Assembly (NCBI GenBank): GCA_016617855.1
Contig: JAECUM010001821.1
Coordinates: 117,278-181,277, forward strand
Origin: Megalonaias nervosa
Taxonomy: Eukaryota; Mollusca; Bivalvia; Unionida; Unionidae
Direction: 5' to 3'
Length of the DNA stretch: 64,000 nucleotides
Shown here in pieces: positions 61,101 through 64,000 of this stretch. Both the position numbers and the translations under genes were made by a program. The notes beneath the pieces are model-generated. The model saw only the letters and a list, made by a program, of their open reading frames with translations. It was not told where the DNA came from and ran no database searches. Numbering within the stretch: position 1 is the first letter of the stretch; the number at the start of each line of letters is the position of its first letter.

Positions 61101-64000
61101 CTCTTTAAAAAAGTCCAAGACATTCTCCACTGGAACATAATCACAAAATGCATCCCTGGGCAAGATAGATCAGGTCCAATAGCTGCCTCATAAAATACAC
61201 AGGAGGATGCATTGGGCTTAGTCTAATTTTCTGAGATAGGGTGGGTGCATGGAAATTATGTGACAGTAACAATGTGTACGGAAAAGTAAAGAAAATATCT
61301 CCAACTGATTAAAATCAATTTAGAAAGTGCCAGTATATTTTCACCCCATATCTGCAAAATAAGACCCCCCCCCCATCACCATGTTTCTTAATGCCAACTG
61401 TTTAAAGAAGGAAAGAAATCCAACGTACTGAATGCTATTCTGATGTTCTTATCTTATTAAGAAATTTTAAAAAAGATCTGAAAATTTTGTAGATTCGGAA
61501 CAATTCCTTTTCTATTTTCTTTATCCCATCTGTTGCACACCAATGATGCATCAGGCAAACCTAGTTCAACAACTGTCAGATTTTCCTTTTTTAAACTGTT
61601 GTTTTCATGTGGAAATTGTTTTTCAATAATAAACTTCATTATCATTAAACAAACTCAGAAATATTAATAAATAATTTAAACACAATTAAATATGACAAGT
61701 TTAAAATGGAGTATGATTTACAAATAAGGCAAACTGTCGAAATGAAGTTTCCTAATACAAATCCAACACATCCTAAAGGCCTTAAATGAACAAAGTTGTG
61801 CACAGAAATCAAAGACATGCAGGATCAATAAATAATGTTAATAAAAAATGAAACATGGTGAATAATGATTACAAATTGCTTGCAGCAATCTGCATATTAT
61901 GTTAATGAATCATCAATTATCTAATGTAACTCTGTTAGAGGTTCTAATTACAGAGTATGAAGAGTACCGGCTTTGGCAAGTTCATGTAAAACATCACATT
62001 AAACAGAATCAAAGTGATGAATATAATCTACATATTAATAATCATGCTCCTTTTTGATGATCTGATGCAAATTAAAATATCCCTTCAAGTACATGTAATC
62101 TGAATTATGAATATTTTAATTCTTTTCTTCTTTTTATCTCTTAACAAGAGGCCCAACTGGGCCTCATATTGCACACCCGATTAGTTGACTCGTGTCAGCT
62201 TGGAAATGCAAAGTCACACATATACTGAAACTGACAACAATGTTGATAAATGGTGGTGTGGTCTATCTTCTTTCTGAGACTGTATAGATAGTATCACTTT
62301 TTTGATAGTACAATGTATGCCCATAACTTGATGCATTTATAAACTGTAAGCAATCATGATTCACAAATTCACACTTAAAACTGATGGAATACAATCACCC
62401 CTGGGCAAGTTAATTGTCATAAGGGCAATTAAAATGTAATGGCAGTCAAAGATAAACATTCAGTCAAATGAACTAAAGAAAAGTGCCTATCATTAGAAAC
62501 ATTATTTTAATAAAAGTATAGATGTCGGCATGCATTTCCATCCCTCCAAACCTAAAAATATTGTTCAACAACTTAGCCTCAGAGTATATGGATCATATAC
62601 AGTTTACTGTAAACATCTGTGAAAACCCAAGCATTCAAAGTCTTTCAAGAGTGCTTGCAAAACTATTTGTATACCACACATTGTATATGATCATTATTCT
62701 TACATGAAAGGTAATTTTAATGAGTCATTTTCAACAACAATTACCAAAACATCCCACTGCATAATACGACTCTACCTGCTCTGTTGACATAAAGTTGGGT
62801 CACTATATCTGAAACATCCACTCTTTTTGGGCAAATAACTAAACATGTGAAACCTGACCCTGTATTCTGTATTCTGCTTTTGTATTCTGCCCCATTTCAT
62901 GTATCACACACCCCTGCCATCTGATGACAAAATCACATATTCACTCCCTTTCGCACAAAATATCAATGCCATGTCCTTCTTGCCCATAGTGTTTGTAACT
63001 CATGCAAGCTTGTCCCAGACTCGGAGTGAGTAAAACAAAAACCATAATGACAAAGCATGTGAATTTTCCATTTCTGAGACAGCTTACATGACAAACACAT
63101 GTGAAAACTTCCAATTTGCCCAGTGGCAATCATGCAAGGATCTTTCACAAGCCAACGAGGAGAAACCAAAAATTTGTGATACATGTGTTACAAATATCTG
63201 CATACATATGGACAAATACATGCAACACAATCTATTTCATCCACAGAATATGGTGAGGCACAGACCAAATGTATTATATTCATGTATAATTTGGATGCAA
63301 CTGCAAACAGCACAGGCACAGATCTGCCATTATATTATGTGCTGGCAGATTTTGGCCTATGCTGTTTTGTAAGGTCTAATCAGCAAAACAAACAGTGACC
63401 ACAATCTGTCAGTGAATTAATCAATGGCAGGTCAGGGTTTATTCTCTTTGCATTTGGACCAAACATAAACACAAGTATATACAATAACTCTAAGACTGGA
63501 GATTTCCATATAATTATTTTTTTAAAGCTACATGCATTCTTGGTTTGTCAGTGTGAGTGTGATTTGTGTGATTTAGATTTTTAACACAGCTTTAACAATT
63601 TTTCAGTCATATCGCTACGATGTCTGCAGTGTGACAGTTTATAGTGATGTTTAGCACTGGGGCATCATGCCGCAGACATGTAGCATGATGTCCCACCCAG
63701 TCACATTATCCTGACACCAGGCCAACCAGCCCTAACACTAACCTCTTAATGCTGAGCGCCAAGCAAGGCAGCTGTTAGTACCATTTTTGAAAGTCTTTGG
63801 TATGACTCGGCTGGGGTTCGAACCCATGACCGCACGCATCCGAGGCGGACGCTCTACCACTAGGCCACCGGAGCGGTTATTTTAGAGCTCCATTCCTGTT
63901 TGTGTCACATTTCTGATATACCATACTAATAATATGACTTTACAACTCTAGGAGATATGGACATTAATGAACATACCTCTAAAATTTGAAATCTCCAGAT
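11011..64000 (-). CDS. Multi-exon coiled-coil / Gln-rich / acidic-tail protein, GOLIM4/GOLM-like (5' end outside window)
   Basis: Spliced gene built from twelve minus-strand exons, in transcription order: 64000-63977, 59362-59280, 53217-53155, 49639-49577, 44191-44129, 33367-33266, 33135-32764, 25648-25588, 23154-23042, 21583-21326, 16152-16095, 11093-11011. Every junction has AG/GT ends and matching phase; the joined frame is 446 residues plus TGA. Seen: a Lys/Glu/Gln coiled coil, a Gly/Gln/Asn repeat region, Gln/Pro-rich linkers and an Asp-rich C terminus. Known: GOLIM4 (GPP130) and GOLM proteins are type II Golgi membrane proteins with a short cytoplasmic tail, one membrane helix, a lumenal coiled coil and a Gln-rich, acidic lumenal tail. 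Inferred: this is a divergent invertebrate relative. The membrane anchor lies beyond 64000, so another coiled-coil secretory protein is possible. The gene model is well supported; the family name is weak. Missed small exons in the large introns are possible. Confidence 0.6.
11210..11375 (-). mobile_element. SINE family 2, tail and body only
   Basis: Contains (GTT)n, GTTTAACGCCATTTTTCAGC and GAGCTACTGGCAAGCTTTCT on the plus strand, the 3' part of the SINE; the tRNA-like head is missing. It lies in the last intron. Confidence 0.65.
11376..12224. other. Last intron of main gene, no feature
   Basis: Intron sequence with the usual low-complexity patches; nothing identifiable. Confidence 0.4.
12225..12790 (+). 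repeat. Interspersed repeat R4, copy 1
   Basis: Shares with 59790-60150 the series ACCATGAATGGCACATT, GCAGAAACCATT, AAGCTATCCACAAAGTTGGG and AACTGTAGATGGTGGA. Internal ~150-bp tandem structure. ORFs here are incidental. Confidence 0.55.
13190..14130 (+). repeat. Interspersed repeat R1
   Basis: Recurring ACTGCCAAGACAGCCATTTT, CACCATTTTCATTTAGG and GACCATTAATTCATTAGAAG segments. It ends in CTGATACAGGAACATTGCAT, as other R1 copies do. Confidence 0.6.
14280..14860 (+). repeat. Interspersed repeat R2
   Basis: Contains GGTCACAGTGACCTAG (14485-14500), ATATGTCACAGTAACCCTAT and similar words at ~120-200-bp spacing. Confidence 0.5.
14940..15137 (-). mobile_element. tRNA-derived SINE, family 4
   Basis: The minus strand begins GGTGGCTCAATGGTTAATG with a B-box-like GGTTTTAATCC, followed by AATTGCCTTGCCC / GGCAATTTAC-type words. 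The tRNA-like head is degraded. Confidence 0.55.
15783..15955 (+). mobile_element. tRNA-derived SINE, family 3
   Basis: A-box-like AGTGGCTCAATGGCCAAGGC and B-box-like AGGTTCAACTCCC, then CAGCCCAGATCGGCTTGGGC and an AT-rich end. Not a functional tRNA: no acceptor-stem pairing is found. Confidence 0.6.
16095..16152 (-). CDS. Main gene, 58-nt acidic exon
   Basis: Acceptor ttttgtcttcag and donor GAAG|gtaaga bound [19 protein letters not shown] plus one base. The leftover G combines with AT of the last exon to give GAT (Asp). The four-Asp run begins the acidic tail. Both splice sites are near consensus. Confidence 0.76.
16327..16356. repeat. (TG)n microsatellite
   Basis: About fifteen TG units upstream, in transcription, of exon 16095. 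Confidence 0.9.
16840..17760. repeat. 39-bp minisatellite, about 23 copies, with a 78-bp higher-order part
   Basis: The unit contains ACTAATCATACTACATGGTC and AGTACTCTCATTTTATA. From about 17320 to 17660 two variants alternate, making a 78-bp dimer. Because 39 is a multiple of three, a 291-codon plus-strand ORF (16868-17743, 13-residue period such as [12 protein letters not shown]) stays open by arithmetic. Confidence 0.9.
18273..19222 (+). mobile_element. Solo LTR of a retrotransposon, 950 bp
   Basis: Begins TGTTACGACCC and ends GATATGTAACA: TG...CA with a 6-bp inverted terminal repeat TGTTAC/GTAACA. Both sides carry GCAC (18269-18272 and 19223-19226), a 4-bp target-site duplication. No second LTR or gag/pol sequence is nearby, so it is a solo LTR left by LTR-LTR recombination. 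AATAAA at about 19139 fits an internal poly(A) signal. It keeps more CpG than its surroundings, suggesting a recent insertion. Gypsy-like is likely by TSD size but unproven. Confidence 0.72.
18965..18988 (+). promoter_or_regulatory. CRE and YY1-type motifs inside the LTR
   Basis: TGACGTCA (18965-18972) is a perfect cAMP-response element, and CCGCCATCTTGG (18977-18988) matches the YY1 consensus. Their spacing of four bases within an LTR suggests the element's promoter. Binding is inferred from motif only. Confidence 0.5.
19280..19410. repeat. Short ~35-bp degenerate tandem repeat
   Basis: Words CAGTGGAAATGCCATG and CTAAAAAG recur four or five times with variable spacing, just downstream of the solo LTR. 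Confidence 0.6.
19587..20225. mobile_element. MITE with terminal inverted repeat ACCCTGAAATGGATAATT, 639 bp
   Basis: The left end (from 19587) and the reverse complement of the right end (to 20225) share ACCCTGAAATGGATAATT exactly. The interior is AT-rich, built of words like GCATTTCATTT, and has no ORF. I cannot assign a superfamily because the target-site duplication is unclear. A 30-bp internal motif recurs at about 18171, beside the solo LTR. Confidence 0.6.
20632..21055. repeat. ATGT microsatellite with recurring CAATGTATGCATGC inserts
   Basis: A 420-bp tract of GTAT repeats is broken at intervals by TATCAATGTATGCATGCATG. The inserts recur as blocks, indicating amplification of a compound unit. 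Long ORFs on both strands here are by-products of the repeat. Confidence 0.9.
21326..21583 (-). CDS. Main gene, 258-nt Gln/Pro/Asp exon
   Basis: Acceptor catctgacag and donor GTCATG|gtgagt enclose 86 open codons, phase 0/0. They begin [20 protein letters not shown], pass through an acidic stretch ([15 protein letters not shown]) and a Pro/Lys/Gln part ([18 protein letters not shown]). Composition is low-complexity, hydrophilic and apparently unstructured, like the lumenal tails of GOLIM4-type proteins. No catalytic motif is visible. Confidence 0.82.
21868..22078 (+). mobile_element. SINE family 2, plus-strand copy
   Basis: Head GGGTGGCAAAATGGTTTAAA, B-box-like TTTGAGTCTCAGTTC, then GAGAAAGCTTGCCAGTGG and GGTTCTTCCTGGGTACC. 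Truncated before the usual tail. Confidence 0.65.
22550..22597 (-). mobile_element. SINE family 2, head fragment
   Basis: GTCTTAGACCACTCGGCTAT on the plus strand matches the head of the 52028 copy. A similar scrap lies at 16760-16795. Confidence 0.45.
23042..23154 (-). CDS. Main gene, Gln/Pro-rich exon with tandem acceptors (113 or 158 nt)
   Basis: Acceptor attttacag at 23155-23156 begins a frame reading [20 protein letters not shown] and on to KEDKEQQK, ending in phase 0 at a weak donor (AAG|gttttt). A second acceptor 45 nt upstream (ttttttacag, 23200-23201) gives a 158-nt exon in the same frame that adds [15 protein letters not shown]. The two acceptor regions are copies of each other, so this is a partial exon duplication. 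Which acceptor is used cannot be told from sequence. Confidence 0.62.
23630..24500. repeat. 55/56-bp minisatellite, about 15 copies, with a 111-bp dimer
   Basis: The unit contains GATAGATTTCCACTGCTGTT and CAGATGGCCTCTACTGAGGA. Between about 23830 and 24240 two types (ACTGAGGAAATGGGACAC and CCTGATGAAATGGGGACAC) alternate in almost identical 111-bp pairs. Units decay towards 24500. Confidence 0.9.
24996..25464. mobile_element. MITE with TATACCATATATTCCC-type inverted ends, about 469 bp
   Basis: The left end TATACCATATATTCCCTAAT and the reverse complement of the right end TATACTCTATATTCAATAAT agree at most positions over 27 bp and both continue into TAATGCC. No ORF is seen. Edges are approximate. 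Confidence 0.45.
25541..25560. repeat. (GA)n microsatellite
   Basis: About ten GA units directly 3' of exon 25588 in transcription (20 bp from the donor), which gives a (TC)n tract early in that intron. Confidence 0.9.
25588..25648 (-). CDS. Main gene, 61-nt Gln/Asn-rich exon
   Basis: Acceptor cttgttgtag and strong donor GACT|gtaagt bound 20 codons plus one base: [20 protein letters not shown]. The start resembles [16 protein letters not shown] of the upstream exon, which hints at an internal duplication. The single leftover base joins the two-base start of exon 23042 to make TTA (Leu). Confidence 0.7.
26131..26250. repeat. 60-bp direct duplication
   Basis: Two tandem copies beginning TACCATAAAGCCAT and ending CACCAATACA, differing at one base (CACC/TACC). 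A very recent duplication. Confidence 0.9.
26415..26755. mobile_element. Foldback (long inverted repeat) element, about 340 bp
   Basis: Arms of roughly 80-100 bp at 26415-26515 and 26675-26755 are inverted copies. The inner part CTTAGGGGTCATGTTCTGG is exact and the outer part (CAATCTGATTAWAATC) is imperfect. A spacer of about 160 bp separates them. A single strand would form a long hairpin. No coding content. Confidence 0.5.
26756..28759. other. Intron 32764-25648, no gene seen
   Basis: AT-rich. A 22-bp direct duplication (TTGTTGCAGGTGTACATTTA) is at 27272-27310, and a CCTCCTAAGGAGG palindrome at about 27090. The 113-codon ORF at 27504 is not supported. Confidence 0.45.
28760..29190. repeat. 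86-bp minisatellite, 5 near-identical copies
   Basis: The unit includes CAGCCAACAGGCAGGAGGGC and ACCTAAACTGTCAATACATT. Copies are almost identical, indicating recent amplification. It passes directly into the next array through a shared CAGCAG word. Confidence 0.9.
29190..29990. repeat. 60-bp minisatellite, about 13 diverged copies
   Basis: The unit is close to GATCTGGGTCTATGCTGATC then GGGTGCCTGTAATAGACA and CATCATGTGACA. Single related stretches occur at 7400-7550, 25880-26040 and 63310-63440, so the array probably grew from part of a dispersed repeat. Confidence 0.85.
29991..31486. other. Intron sequence upstream of the pseudogene
   Basis: No repeat recognised. An AACATG|gtaaga at about 30990 and a tttttttgcag at about 31451 could be an old 5' intron of the pseudogene at 31487, but no matching frame is evident. 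Confidence 0.35.
31487..32022 (+). pseudogene. Frameshifted pseudogene of an unrecognised protein, in a main-gene intron
   Basis: A plus-strand coding relic opposite to the main gene. It opens with aagATGG and [20 protein letters not shown]; a shift near 31555 moves the frame to [19 protein letters not shown] and [20 protein letters not shown]; another in an A-run near 31740 moves it to [20 protein letters not shown]; a last shift gives [16 protein letters not shown] and a TAA at 32020-32022 that overlaps AATAAA. At least three frame changes disrupt an otherwise coherent protein of about 175 residues with an acidic end. No introns are visible, which fits a retrocopy or transposon-associated gene; I see no poly(A) tail. 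I do not recognise the family. Confidence 0.55.
32764..33135 (-). CDS. Main gene, large Gln/Gly/Asn-rich exon (372 nt)
   Basis: Acceptor tacatttcag and donor CTTCAG|gtttgt enclose 124 codons, phase 0/0. Residues 1-16 ([16 protein letters not shown]) extend the coiled coil. They are followed by about four 8-residue repeats of the type [16 protein letters not shown], encoded by a 24-bp DNA repeat at about 32963-33060, then a mixed stretch ([20 protein letters not shown]) and a Gln/Gly tail ending IAQNHGLQ. No enzymatic motif is visible; it looks like a disordered lumenal or extracellular spacer. Open frame, composition and splice sites make this one of the surest exons. Confidence 0.8.
32963..33060 (-). 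repeat. In-frame 24-bp coding repeat
   Basis: About four 24-bp units inside the exon at 32764 encode variants of QGGGxN plus two residues. The period is a multiple of three, so copy number can change without a frameshift. It is a small minisatellite within coding sequence, matching the minisatellite richness of the surrounding introns. Confidence 0.75.
33266..33367 (-). CDS. Main gene, 102-nt helical exon with an alternative upstream acceptor
   Basis: Donor ATACAG|gtaaaa ends 34 codons beginning [18 protein letters not shown] and ending LLDDIYKIQ, which continues as a plausible helix into [16 protein letters not shown] of the next exon. I chose the acceptor at 33368-33369 (gaagtacag) because it is phase 0, matching the exon at 44129. 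A more pyrimidine-rich AG at 33391-33392 would give a 125-nt exon and add VKRIEVQ, but needs a phase-1 upstream exon, which I did not find. Confidence 0.5.
33540..34005. repeat. 77-80-bp minisatellite, about 6 copies
   Basis: The unit contains GAGTCTGTCTCAGATAATAT and AAAGTTTGACCTTGAATGTG. It lies just upstream (in transcription) of exon 33266, in the large intron. Confidence 0.88.
34260..34830 (+). repeat. Interspersed repeat R1
   Basis: Shares AAATGGCTGTCAAGGCAGCC and GGTCATACCAACATCATTTTC-type words with the other R1 copies. No gene is seen. Confidence 0.55.
35237..36036 (-). pseudogene. Unrecognised ORF fragment split by a hAT-type MITE
   Basis: Two minus-strand open stretches lie on either side of an insertion at 35480-35750. 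If the insertion and one target-site copy are ignored, they share one frame: [20 protein letters not shown], an acidic patch ([12 protein letters not shown]), the junction DRVTSLIP / [10 protein letters not shown], then [19 protein letters not shown] and [17 protein letters not shown], ending TKNTKKKMT and TGA. AATAAA follows the stop by about 20 bases. The Cys/His start and long hydrophobic helices look like real coding sequence of about 175 residues. No donor lies at its 3' end, so it reads as a terminal exon or retrocopy. The family is unknown to me. It lies in the 33-44 kb intron and is not part of the main gene. Confidence 0.5.
35480..35750. mobile_element. hAT-type MITE, 271 bp, with 8-bp target-site duplication
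   Basis: Ends read CAGAGGCGGA and TCTGCCACTG, an imperfect inverted repeat. Flanks are GGTATCAC (35472-35479) and GGTATCAA (35751-35758), an 8-bp duplication with one mismatch, the hAT size. There is no internal ORF, so it is non-autonomous. It contains a run of C near 35670. It interrupts the ORF at 35237-36036. Confidence 0.72.
36220..36720 (+). repeat. Interspersed repeat R1
   Basis: GAGGTCTGGTTGGCACCATT, CATCATGGTGGCTATATTG and a terminal CTTTTGCTCTTTGACCAGCA match other R1 copies. Confidence 0.55.
36721..38284. other. Large intron, no feature
   Basis: AT-rich, with nothing that I can identify. Confidence 0.4.
38285..38665. repeat. 33-37-bp minisatellite, about 10 copies
   Basis: The unit is like TTATCCAGTTCTGTACAAAT followed by AAGAACACATTTG. 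Copies diverge downstream. Confidence 0.85.
38845..39185. repeat. 31-bp minisatellite, about 11 copies
   Basis: The unit is ATTGCTCTGGCATACAATTT then GCACACAGCAA. It lies 180 bp after an unrelated minisatellite. Confidence 0.88.
39520..41050 (+). repeat. Interspersed repeats R1 and relatives, with a SINE and Tigger insertion
   Basis: R1 words at 39730-40300 and 40650-40860, with CCAAGTTTCATGGCAATTCA at 39533. The repeat resumes after the SINE and again at 42770 after the Tigger-type element, which gives an order of insertions: repeat first, then SINE and transposon. Confidence 0.55.
40313..40638 (-). mobile_element. tRNA-derived SINE, family 1, copy 1
   Basis: The minus strand starts with GTGGCCTAGTGGTTAGAG (A-box-like) and CAGGTTTGAA (B-box-like), followed by a body shared with the copies at 60150 and 63553 and a TG-rich tail. 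Length about 325 bp. This copy has lost CpGs relative to the one at 63553. Confidence 0.75.
41056..42748 (+). mobile_element. pogo/Tigger-type DNA transposon remnant, 1693 bp
   Basis: Ends begin CAGTAGTCCCCCTCTTGAAC and, reverse-complemented, CAGTAGTCCCCCTCTTATAC: inverted repeats of about 24 bp flanked by TA on both sides, the Tc1/mariner-pogo signature. A subterminal copy of the end motif occurs at about 42666. The only coding relic is the ORF at 42385-42567. The element has inserted into an older interspersed repeat that continues on both sides. Inner sequence keeps CpG-rich patches, suggesting a fairly young insertion. Confidence 0.7.
42385..42567 (+). pseudogene. Relic of a Tigger-type transposase DNA-binding domain
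   Basis: A 60-codon ORF begins [20 protein letters not shown] and continues [20 protein letters not shown]. The pattern L-xx-VLEWF...N...L..K is similar to the second helix-turn-helix of CENP-B/Tigger-type transposases, as I remember them. It sits inside an element with pogo-type ends, which supports the reading. No catalytic DDD domain is found, so the element cannot move on its own. Confidence 0.45.
43055..43133. repeat. (TG)n(TA)n microsatellite
   Basis: A TG run followed by about 28 TA units. It has the same layout as the tract at 6461-6518 and lies just downstream of the Tigger-type element in an old interspersed repeat. Confidence 0.9.
43595..44015. repeat. ~60-bp minisatellite, about 7 copies
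   Basis: The unit contains CCCCTACCTGTATGCTGTAG and CTACCTAGCTGCTTGACTTA. Two subtypes (CTGTATGCTGTAGGGG and CTGTATCCACCTAACACC) alternate. It lies about 110 bp downstream, in transcription, of exon 44129. Confidence 0.88.
44129..44191 (-). CDS. Main gene, older divergent member of the 63-nt exon series
   Basis: Acceptor ggcttcttcag and donor CAG|gtttga bound 63 nt, phase 0/0, encoding [20 protein letters not shown] then Q. Length and phase equal those of copies A and C, and the shared pattern (I at position 3, DQ at 6-7, Gln/Leu-rich end) suggests an older duplicate. The donor is weaker than in A and C but has the same CAG|gttt form as exon 32764. It joins in frame to the exon ending at 33367. 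Confidence 0.55.
44481..44901. mobile_element. Probable MITE with AGGGTTCGTATGC / GCATATGAACCTAG ends
   Basis: The left end reads CAGGGTTCGTATGC and the right end, reverse-complemented, CTAGGTTCATATGC. The inner words (CTAAGACTTTTCCAGGACTT; AAGTACTGGATTTAAA) are those of a repeat I recall in many animal genomes. No ORF. Superfamily not assigned. Confidence 0.4.
44902..46050. other. Intron 49577-44191, no feature
   Basis: AT-rich intron without recognisable exon or repeat; the ORF at 44933-45121 lacks coding character. Confidence 0.4.
46050..46090. repeat. Short ATGT microsatellite
   Basis: TATGTATGTATGCATGCATG pattern, a small version of the tract at 20632. Confidence 0.85.
46136..47100. 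repeat. Cluster of short degenerate tandem repeats
   Basis: CCCTGGATCC/CCCTGGATAT units (46136-46235), AAAGTCCTAAAGTTT units (46740-46815) and CCCATAATCCAAGG units (46980-47100). A splice-donor-like TTCAG|gtaggt at 46674 lies in a dispersed repeat (CACAAAACCATGAAAATTGA), so I do not call an exon. Confidence 0.5.
48285..49218. repeat. 40-bp minisatellite, about 23 copies
   Basis: The unit is TACCCATAATGTCATTAAGA then AAACATTACCCCTTCAATTT. The higher-coordinate part uses CCATTCAGTTTT instead of CCCTTCAATTTT, and a three-unit block repeats at about 48880-49090. It lies inside intron block A; the same place in blocks B and C has a single unit-like sequence. Confidence 0.9.
49577..49639 (-). CDS. 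Main gene, duplicated 63-nt coiled-coil exon, copy A
   Basis: Acceptor atgtaacag and donor CAG|gtgtgt enclose 21 codons, phase 0/0: [20 protein letters not shown] then Q. It differs from copy C mainly in the first five residues (NHING against NEINR), with the rest conserved at protein level. This suggests both copies are still used. It lies between a 40-bp minisatellite and a TTAA-flanked MITE. Confidence 0.72.
49876..50472. mobile_element. piggyBac-like MITE, 597 bp, flanked by TTAA
   Basis: TTAA at 49872-49875 and 50473-50476 brackets ends CCTCTGG and CCAGGGG (inverted complements with one mismatch). The same outer words continue in the flanks (AACACATTAACC / GGTTAATGTGTT), so the inverted match runs about 18 bp across the TTAA. 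TTAA targeting is the piggyBac hallmark. No transposase is present. The interior is richer in CpG than the neighbouring intron. It lies between exon copies A and D. Confidence 0.6.
50725..50787 (-). pseudogene. Decayed duplicate of the 63-nt coiled-coil exon (donor lost), copy D
   Basis: The sequence matches the exons at 53155 and 49577 and keeps the acceptor (tataacag) and the start [18 protein letters not shown]. At the 3' end the final codons have changed and the donor GT has become AT (CTG|atttct against CAG|gtgtgt). The only nearby GT (CAGG|gtaaac, after 55 nt, at 50733) would shift the frame and hit a stop in the next exon. I infer a dead exon; splicing by the cryptic site, producing a truncated or decayed mRNA, is an alternative. 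Confidence 0.65.
52028..52292 (-). mobile_element. tRNA-derived SINE, family 2 (GTTTAACGCC-tail type)
   Basis: The minus strand begins GGCTGAGTGGTCTAAGGCAC (A box of a tRNA-Leu/Ser-like head), then a middle with GAGAAAGCTTGCCAGTAGCT, and ends in (CAA)n. It is inserted near the place where block B should carry its exon. Relatives occur at 11210, 21868 and 57410. Confidence 0.72.
53155..53217 (-). CDS. Main gene, duplicated 63-nt coiled-coil exon, copy C
   Basis: Acceptor tgttatataacag-type (gatataacag) and donor CAG|gtgtgt bound exactly 21 codons, phase 0 at both ends: [20 protein letters not shown] followed by Q. It is nearly identical to the exon at 49577 and to the damaged copy at 50725. 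Flanking intron matches too, so the duplication was genomic. A phase-0/0 exon whose length is three heptads can be added or lost without breaking the frame or the coiled-coil register. Confidence 0.72.
54165..54340. repeat. ~88-bp direct duplication
   Basis: Two copies share GGTTTGCTATG / GGTTTGCCATG, GATCCACAGG, ATAACA and ATTCCAAATA. Moderately diverged. Confidence 0.7.
54408..54720 (+). repeat. Hairpin-headed repeat R3, diverged copy
   Basis: Starts AACAAGAGTCCGGAATGGAC and CTCATATTGCCTAC, a degraded form of the head at 62146; continues with TCACATATGTCAGCTTG. Confidence 0.5.
56590..57260. repeat. Diverged direct duplication, ~380-bp period
   Basis: Two copies starting near 56590 and 56975 share TCTTTCAAGTTGAT, CAATTAATGAT, AGTTTTCA and a gapped series of similar words. 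Both are AT-rich with no gene. Confidence 0.55.
57410..57610 (-). mobile_element. SINE family 2, diverged copy
   Basis: Matches the 52028 copy over the tail (TTTTTCACCACATGATAGG) and the CTGGCAAGTTTTCTCACATA middle. The tRNA-like head is degraded. Confidence 0.6.
57820..58370. repeat. ~143-bp tandem repeat, about 3.8 copies
   Basis: Units begin ATTAATATGCAT at about 57822, 57965, 58112 and 58248 and include GATGATATAAGCTTACATA and CAAGCTCAGCCAATCAGATG. Copies are diverged. Confidence 0.75.
58440..58880 (+). repeat. Interspersed repeat R1
   Basis: Words CACCATTTTCATTCAGGACC, GTCCACCATGTTAGC and AACAGTCCATCACATTAAGC show the same family. No gene is seen. Confidence 0.55.
59280..59362 (-). CDS. 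Main gene, coiled-coil exon (83 nt)
   Basis: Acceptor ttcattttag and donor ATG|gtaagc are both strong. Two bases complete the codon from the upstream exon, then 27 codons include [15 protein letters not shown] and end in QLQNNM. Hydrophobic residues at heptad spacing among Lys/Glu/Asp indicate a coiled coil. It ends in phase 0, as the following 63-nt exons require. This is the most upstream complete exon in the window. Confidence 0.7.
59790..60150 (+). repeat. Interspersed repeat R4, copy 2, interrupted by a SINE
   Basis: Same word series as 12225-12790 (GCCATGAAGGGCACATTATA, GGTAACTGTAGATGGTGGAC). The SINE at 60150 cuts its end. Confidence 0.55.
60150..60462 (-). mobile_element. tRNA-derived SINE, family 1, copy 2
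   Basis: Same head (CCGGTGGCCTAGTGGTTAGA) and body as the copies at 40313 and 63553. All three are on the minus strand, like the main gene. It is inserted in an older repeat starting at about 59790. Confidence 0.78.
60463..62145. other. First visible intron, no gene supported
   Basis: AT-rich. The minus-strand ORF at 61457-61645 has a protein-like stretch ([20 protein letters not shown]) but no splice sites; recorded as unproven. A C-run is at about 61365. Confidence 0.35.
62146..62500 (+). repeat. Hairpin-headed repeat R3
   Basis: AACAAGAGGCCCAACTGGGC starts the element; GAGGCCCAACTGGGCCTC is almost a perfect palindrome. It is followed by CTCATATTGCACACCCGATT. I recall elements with this kind of head in molluscs. 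No gene. Confidence 0.5.
62501..63552. other. Intron with traces of dispersed repeat
   Basis: 63310-63440 carries GCAGATTTTGGCCTATGCTG-type words related to the arrays at 29190 and the MITE at 7341. Nothing else is recognised. Confidence 0.4.
63553..63879 (-). mobile_element. tRNA-derived SINE, family 1, copy 3 (least decayed)
   Basis: The head CCGGTGGCCTAGTGGTAGAG and B box GGGTTCGAACCC keep their CpGs, so this is the youngest of the three. RNA polymerase III promoter boxes are intact in appearance. Confidence 0.8.
63977..64000 (-). CDS. Main gene, partial exon cut by the window edge
   Basis: The last 24 bases, read on the minus strand, encode LEISNFR plus one further base and end in AGAG|gtatgt, a good splice donor. 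It ends one base into a codon, exactly what the acceptor at 59362 needs; the split codon reads GAT (Asp). Only the 3' edge is visible, so length and upstream content are unknown. The support is the donor and the phase match alone. Confidence 0.45.

Noticed and set aside
61457..61645. Minus-strand ORF with a stretch ([12 protein letters not shown]) faintly like an F-box helix
   Set aside because: Too short, no splice sites, and the resemblance covers only a few residues.
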